NCBI GenBank assembly: GCA_033239525.1
Contig: BSYO01000004.1
Span: forward strand, 20,250,037 to 20,314,036
Origin: Nepenthes gracilis
Lineage: Eukaryota > Streptophyta > Magnoliopsida > Caryophyllales > Nepenthaceae
Direction: 5' to 3'
Length of the DNA: 64,000 nt
The notes beneath the pieces are model-generated. The model saw only the letters and a program-made list of their open reading frames with translations, had not been told where the DNA came from and did no database searches. Below, piece after piece: positions 57,118 to 64,000 of the stretch (the stretch's first letter is position 1; each line of letters begins with the position of its first letter). A program made the position numbers and the translations under genes.

Positions 57118-60100
57118 TAAGTGTTAGACTTATCATTACATTTATTTTTACTAATCCTTCATATTAGCGAGTTCAAATTTTCTTACAGTAGTGTTAGATT
57201 ACAAGCAAGTTGTTCAAATATTAGTTAAGGTGTTGGATTTGGTTAACTATTTTGCTAAAAATCAATATTTTCATGATAATAACTTTTTAGTTTTTAGTTA
57301 TTTTGGTTCATGTTGTATCGGGCGATAATGGTGGGGATGAATTTGTAATAGCTAAACTACAATTTTGAATACCGTTTGTGATTTTGGTATTCCGGTATTA
57401 GTTAAGATTTTTTATATATAAAATTTTAGGCCAAATAATTATTAATATTTAAAACTACTTTTAAATATAATATTTGTGTTATATGATTTGATTATTATAT
57501 TATTTCAGGCCGTTTAATAATATTTATTTTATAAATTTATGTCTTTCTTTTTGTTTTGAATTTTTTTAAGTCAATAAAATAAATAATTAAATTTTTGAGC
57601 TTTGAATATAAAATTTTTGATTCAAATTAATTATAAATTAAGGAACTAATAAATTTAATTTTAGGATTGAAAACTTGAGAATTTATAAACTTTATTTTTG
57701 CTTCTTTAACAAATCCATAGTAAAGAAAAGATGAATATTATTATAGCATCCAACAATTACTTATGACATGTTTTTTGTTATATAAATATGATTTTAAAAA
57801 GATTATTAGGAAAAACATATGAGAAAATGAACTAATTTTTCATACATCCTTCATTTTGAATAATAATTTATTTATAAAAGTGATTAATGCATGAATAATA
57901 ATTTTCTCTACAAAAAAACTTTAACACAGTCTCATGGATGTAAAAACGGTGCATCTAATTATATCTGTCCATCGTCCATTCATGAATAAAATTTTATGGA
58001 CAAGATTTAAAAGTTTAAAAAAATATTTAAATCATTGTTTTTTAAAAAATTACTATTAGGCTAAATATTTAATTAATATCAATATTATAAAAATTTATAA
58101 AAATACTATTTATAATTTTTATATCTTAAAATTTTTATAGTTACATTTCATTTAATGATAAAAATAATTAGTGCATATATATATATATATGACCGCTCAA
58201 AATTTTTTTATAGTTTTTTTTTTATAATTGCGAGTTTAATGCTTTTTTATTTTTCTTATGGGAAATGGACATTGAGTCATTTAATTTAGAATTGAGTCCT
58301 TAAATTTTAGAATCCAATTTTCTTTCCACATCCTTATCTCTTTTTCTCACGGATAGTCACAAAATTTTGTTAACATTATTTCTATTTGGTCAATATTATT
58401 AGAAAGTTAATAAATGCTCACTGTTTTAAATTTGAAAATTGATATCATAATTATTCAAAAAATTATCTTTTATTAATCACGATAAAAATGAGTAATTATG
58501 TTATTTATAGGATACAAAAATAATCAATTTCTTAGCTATGTAAGTAATATTTTTTCAACACAGACGGAGCTCATTAAAAATAACTTATCTAATAAAATAT
58601 GATCATTTTATCTACAGGTAAGGAGTTATGCGGGGTCGTGCAATATCGGGGTTTAATGAGCGAGGAAAAAGTCCAAGAAATGGAATAGGATAGGATAAGA
58701 AGGAAACTACCACATTTTGAAAATTTATTTTTGGAAAAAATAAAGATAATAAATATTAAATTACGTATATACCCTCTGTTTTGGAGAATGGACCATTCCA
58801 GTGATGGTCCTTGTTGGTCATCATGGCAGTCCTTCCCCTCTACGAATACCCCTTAATTTTTCTTTTAAGTGAAGTGGAAGGGGCGGCGTCGGTGAATGGT
58901 TTATCCCCGTTTCCCTTCCATTTTTCTTAAAAATTCTCATAAAATATATAAGGTAAATTGTATTTTTCTCTCCTTTTTTTTTTCACCCATCTCAAATAAT
59001 TAAGTGTGAGTTATGCATAATTTAGCTATTAACCTGGGTAAATAGAGAAATAAACTATTTGATAAAGTAAATGTAAGAATTTGTTGCAGAAGACTACAAA
59101 ACAGAATAGAGTTTGAGCATTAATGTTGTAGGGTTATCTATTTTGATACGGGGTTTTACCCATCTGTTTTTTGTGTGAACTTATTATTATTGATAAATAA
59201 TTAAAATATCCCATCATTTAAGAATATTCTTTAAAAATTATAATATTTAGAGTGCCAAGATTCATATTATTGTCTACCAAATTGTGATTGTTGGGAGCAG
59301 ATAATAAAGTTAGGATGATGCATAAATAGAATAGGTGCATTAGAAAGAAGGGTTGCTCTTGAATATATATATATATATATATATCACATGGGAACAAGTG
59401 GTCTATTACTATATTTTGTTGGCTTCTTTATCACTTTCATGGTGAGTAGATATGTCATTGGTCAGCACAAACATAGGTGCCCACACTAGGGCACCTACCC
59501 TAATTGTTGTCCTAATAGCCCCAAGACATGCTATGGACCCCCTGCTCCTCAATGGTCCCATCCTCACACTCAGCTGCCCTGTTTTTATGGCTCGTGGCCC
59601 ATCTACCTACTTGAGGCTTTTCAACTTTCGGATGGCTCATATACCAACTTGATTTGTCCAAATCATATCTTATTGTCCCTTGATACATCACTAGACATTG
59701 ATGTGTATCTAATTATATTATATTATATTATATCATGTTATATCACATTATGTTATGTTATATAATAATATACGTATGTATGTATATATTTATACCTTTT
59801 TTCCTTGTTGGTAATTATAAGCTTAATATTAATGATAACAAATAACATGTAGTGATAAGATTATGACTCATATTAACTCAAGGTGGCACGATTATTTTAA
59901 ACTCCTACTCTTCTAACTTTAATGGTTATATGGTCCTGCATGCCGATATACGAAAGATCTAATGTTAAATTTGAGTGAAATGAGTGTTGAAATAATAAGT
60001 TGAATTGGGGAAAAAGGTTACGGCGTAAATTTCTCTAATGCTAATAAAGATAGAATGCTGAGAGCTTGAAACAAATTGTGAAATAGTATTTGTTACTTCT

Positions 60101-61590
60101 TTTTGTAAAGTCCTGAATTTATTTATAATTTATAACATCATTATAATAATTTTAGATTAATTTAAAAAATAATTAAATAATAAAAAATTTAAGGATCAAA
60201 CACAGCGCTTGACAAGTGCCCATCTTTATACTAGTACACATTTTAGGTACAAGATGTGTGCCTGATATGTGTCTATATAGCGCTCATATATGTTTTGAGT
60301 AAAATATTATTACCAAAGCCTCACTTGATGCAACATTTTTGTGTAGTTGAGGTAATATGGAAGGTGTCTAATATGCATTTATTTGGTGTTTGTGTGCCGA
60401 TTAGGTAATAAAAATGCGTTTGTGTACGCTGTTGGCCATTTTTGTAGGAGCGAGACGAGAGAAGAGGGAGAAAGAAAAGAGGAAAAGAAAAAGAGAGAAA
60501 GAAGAAGATTTTTAAGCATTTGAAAGTTAGATCTACTAAATTAAAACATCAATGTAAGTAGTTCTAAAACTAATCTTTAGCCTATTTCATAATCCTTCAA
60601 TATTTGTTTATATTTTGTATTTTACTATATATATATGTGTGTATATGTGTACGTATTATATTTTATCTCCTACTTTGAATATTATTACATCCATGTGATT
60701 TTTACTGAAAGCTTTAAAATTTCTTTGGTTTTGGTTAAAAGATTTTGAGTCTTATTCATTATTTATAGTATAAGTGAATACTTTGAGATATTATATTCGT
60801 ATATAAATTATTTTTTTAAAAAAAGTCATAAACTTATGATTTGACTTTATATATGATAGTCTATATATATGTTTCAAGGCAAATTCTATTTTATTATTTG
60901 ATTTGGTATTTATATTTTTTAACAGAGTAAAAAATTTTATACTTTTTTCTACAAAGAAAAAATTTTGAGCATTTAGTTATAGAGTTCTCTATTTATAATT
61001 TATTTAGAATCATTGTAAGAAATTAAATAAAATAATATATTTAAATATCTTAATATATTTAACACATTTAATGATTATACCTATCTCCACATATGGCAAA
61101 AAAAGTAATATTTGATCCTATTTATAGTGAATAATTTATAAATGATCAACCTATATTTTCACATAATAGTATTTTAATTTAAGGTTATCAAAAGTATACG
61201 TAATTATTTCTCAAAATTAATTTTTTGATCCTTAATTCTTAGTTTTTGGCATGTTTTAAATTTTTATGTTTTTACCTACATATTATTTGATATTTTAAAT
61301 ATTTAACTTTTAGATATTTGCGGATTTTAAATATGATGATATGATTTATCTGACTTTATATATTTGAGCCTTTGAAACCAAATGATAATTGGACATTTAA
61401 AATTTGGACATTTAAAACGATTTCGTACTTTGAACTATTATTGAATTTTTATATATTGATTTTGAATTTTACTTATAAATCATGTTTAGACATTTCACAT
61501 TTTATACGTTAGATTTCACATATATTTTATCGTTTTTTTCCTTCATTCTATTTTGTGGATATATATTTATTATTATATATATTGGTGAGT
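57118..61590. other. Mostly AT-rich intergenic DNA
   Basis: No gene is supported. TA microsatellites lie at 58171-58190 and 59363-59385, a TATAT/TTATAT run at 59713-59770, and a purine-rich A/G tract at 60445-60520. A locally GC-richer segment (59430-59660) has a 66-codon frame with no recognised motif. Confidence 0.5.
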
Positions 61591-62682
61591 TGTGGATTTG
61601 ATGCGTCTCTAATTTTTGGATTGTTATATGGATTAGGAAGTCACTCGATCTTTCACAATGGATCAAATTCAATATCTATCAATGCTATCCTGGAACCTGC
61701 GCATCATAAATTATAAACAATATGACAAAAAATTAACGAGACTCAGTCCTTGATTTATTTTTTGACTCTCAAATCGAAAATATTTCTTAAGAGATAGAAA
61801 AATATAAGGAGGATACTAGATAATACAAAATTATTTGTTATAAGGAGATGTGAGAGGAGGTCTAGCTCTTGTTGAGCACCCGATAGGGGGCAGCTTAGAG
61901 ATAAAAGGAGGACTAAGCTCCTTTTTTACTACACGCAGTCGGTGGCTCGTTAAGGTTACACTTGATAGAAAGTGGCTACTATGGACACACTTGGTGGGGA
62001 GTGGCTCACTATGGACACACTCGATGGGGAGTGGCTTATTATGAATACCCTCGATAGGAAATAACTCACTATGTAGGTAGTCGATAGGAAATATTTTTGT
62101 AAAGAAGAGGAACAGCTGTCCAAGGAGAGAGCTCAGTTCTCCCTCTTTTTTCTTCTCTCTATGATCCATTTTCTTTCGCCCTTCCCTTCCTTTTTACTTC
62201 TTTTCTTTTTCTTTTTGACCTTGCAGTGGTGAAAAATATTTATAATATTTCATGGGCAAAGATTTAGTACCAACGCCCTTGACAAGTGTTACTTTTGGGT
62301 TTGCTAGACACCAAGAGGCTGACGAAAGCCATCTTTGACAACCGTTGCCTTGCTATAGTGAGGAGGTGATGGGTGGTCCTCCAAGCCAATCGTCATGTGG
62401 CTTCAGGGGGTGCTTTTTATGCACGTGTTTTGACCGCTCTACTGGCTATCTGCCTAAGGGCCTTCCGAACTAGTCGGTCTAACTATGCTACTGGTTGGGC
62501 CATTGATGCTTGTCCCCTTTGACACATCACTTCTTGAGCCTAATTCTAGTCGCTGTTATAACCCATGGATTGGGTTGGATCCATCTCTTTGCTGAGAGTC
62601 AGCCCGCTGTTTGCTGGATCTCTTGTCACACTGACGGTTAGGTTTGGGGTCGGACTGGCCCACGGTGTTATCGGACCCATGA
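61591..62682 (-). repeat. LTR-like segment, same family as 22317-22958
   Basis: Starts TGTGGATTTGATGCGTCTCT and ends near ATCGGACCCATGA. Shares GGATTAGGAAGTCACTCGAT-type sequence with the 22 kb copy. Contains a tandem repeat of about 33 bp (61965-62090) built on GGGGAGTGGCTCACTATG. No internal coding region follows, so it looks like a solo or truncated LTR. Confidence 0.5.
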
Positions 62683-62852
62683 GGACTTATGATTTATCCC
62701 GTTTTTATGCCTTTCAAACTAGAGGACATTGGATACTTATAAATTTTTGACGGATGATACTCAAAAATTTAGTTATGGATATTTTATATTCAAATTTATA
62801 TTTGATTTATTTTTAAATTTATATTTAAATTTATTATATGTTCGAATGCTAT
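62683..62852. other. Short AT-rich spacer
   Basis: Separates two LTR-like segments. Nothing recognised. Confidence 0.4.
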
Positions 62853-63881
62853 TGTTGTATAATTGCGTCTTTGGATTCTAACTTCTGTATGGATGAGGAC
62901 TCGAATACAGAGTAATATAAATATAGATTTTAAGTTGAAGGAAGGGAGAGAGAGGCAGTAACACTAAAGCGTTATTATGTGAAAAATCATCTTCTAAATG
63001 AGAGAGAAAATTCACGGAACTCTAAGTTCGGGAACAATTTTACTATTTAGGCGTTTGAGTATAAAGGGTGGAGAACAAAGTGTATGGCGGCTTCTAAGGA
63101 TCACTCTTACAATCACAAGTGTTCTCTCAATTGGTAGTGTGAGTGACTTGCTTTCTCACTCTCTTTGAGCGTAAATGCAAGTGTTAAAAGTTCGATTATT
63201 TGTTAGTTACACAATGAATGCTTATATAGTGGTTTGAATCCTCCTATGTGGAGCACCCGCGTGGGGCTGGCGTGTGCAGAAAATCTTGCCACTAACTCTG
63301 CAAATCCATTTTGTTGTGTTAGAGACATTGCATGCATGCAAGGTGTAAGACATTACTTCTGCAGAGATTACGCCCGCTCTCTGCACCATCATTCCGTATG
63401 AAGATTGTGTACTGCAGAGATCACGCGTACCTTTGCAACAATCAACAATCTGAGCTAGCATTCTCGGTCGTCCTGAGCTTCGTTTTCTACGCTCATGCCG
63501 TTGAAGATTTCTTATAGTTTGCGTCCTTGATGAATGCTTTGGCCCTCATCAAGTCCGCGAACGTTTGGTGAGAAATCTCCTCGGGCTTCAATTGAGGGCT
63601 TGCTTAACAATAAGTCTTCGGGCTTTTAGAGTCATATCCTCAGTGCCATATCCTCAGGGATTTACTGGAGATTTTGGTCTCTTACGGAGTCCTCGAACTT
63701 CCCAAGCTAAGTTAGCCTCTTGGACCAATTCAGCTCTCTGAGCTTCTTAAGCCGTGGATCTAAGTCATCGGGCCTCTTGAGCTAATTTAGCTTATTAGGC
63801 CAAATCAGCCTCGTGGGCCTTTTGGGATGTGGGCCCAATTTTTGGACCTTTTATTTAAGCCTTGTGTATCACTACCCATCA
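62853..63881 (-). repeat. 3' LTR of a further Tat-like element
   Basis: Starts TGTTGTATAATTGCG and ends CTACCCATCA, the same form as the LTR at 47796-48447 but about 1.03 kb long. An imperfect repeat containing TGCAGAGAT.ACGC occurs at 63360-63430. The GC-rich end has recurring GGGCCT/CGGGC motifs. Confidence 0.75.
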
Positions 63882-64000
63882 CTAGTCCCCCATGCTAAGA
63901 GGTTCGAGCATCTTAACCTTTGGCATGTGCGATGGAAGAAATGCCTCAGGCGACTTTGGCATTGATTTGATCTTTCATAACGTTCCTTTTTTGTCCGCGC
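63882..64000 (-). mobile_element. Inner edge of a Tat-like element continuing past the window
   Basis: Directly beside the LTR, the minus strand has the polypurine tract ATGGGGGACTAG. The following sequence resembles the post-PPT stretch of the 47796-57112 element (GGTTTGAAATTC-like). The rest of the element lies beyond the right edge. Confidence 0.68.

Overview
This window is nuclear DNA from a flowering plant. Two genes with plant-type intron/exon structure are visible: the first exon of a (6-4) photolyase (UVR3 type) at the left edge and a complete CYP734A-family cytochrome P450 near 35-38 kb, both on the minus strand. Almost everything else is AT-rich intergenic DNA and plant LTR retrotransposons. 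I cannot place the species, and I leave open whether it is a eudicot or a monocot.

Layout. 1-779: UVR3 exon 1 and part of intron 1. 1900-17765: an old Ty1/copia element on the plus strand. Its leader carries a tandem SINE-like repeat and a foldback MITE, and its integrase region is split by an 8.7 kb Ty3/gypsy element on the minus strand (5861-14574, target duplication AAATA). 17766-34800: richer in GC than the flanks, with no gene I can defend; it holds a small LTR-element relic (19763-21453), an LTR fragment (22317-22958) and several local tandem duplications. 34843-37901: CYP734A in five exons, with an upstream TATA box. 38543-45688: a non-autonomous LTR element (target duplication ATATT) without recognisable gag or pol, carrying tandem arrays and itself broken by a 3.0 kb solo LTR (40178-43216, target duplication GAGGC). 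47796-57112: a Tat-like Ty3/gypsy element on the minus strand (target duplication CTTAC) with decayed gag-pol and an extra antisense, intron-containing ORF between pol and the 3' LTR. 61591-62682: another LTR-like segment. 62853-64000: the 3' LTR and inner edge of a further Tat-like element that leaves the window.

The two host genes are unrelated in function (DNA repair and probable brassinosteroid inactivation). The retrotransposons form a nested, layered record of insertions. The most interesting non-gene signals are: a 45-bp tandem repeat with a small stem-loop per unit, present in both the non-autonomous element and the autonomous-type Tat element; the antisense ORF of the Tat element; and dense CCGGA-type arrays plus inverted TTGACC (W-box-like) pairs inside the solo LTR. 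No CRISPR arrays, rRNA or convincing tRNA genes were seen.
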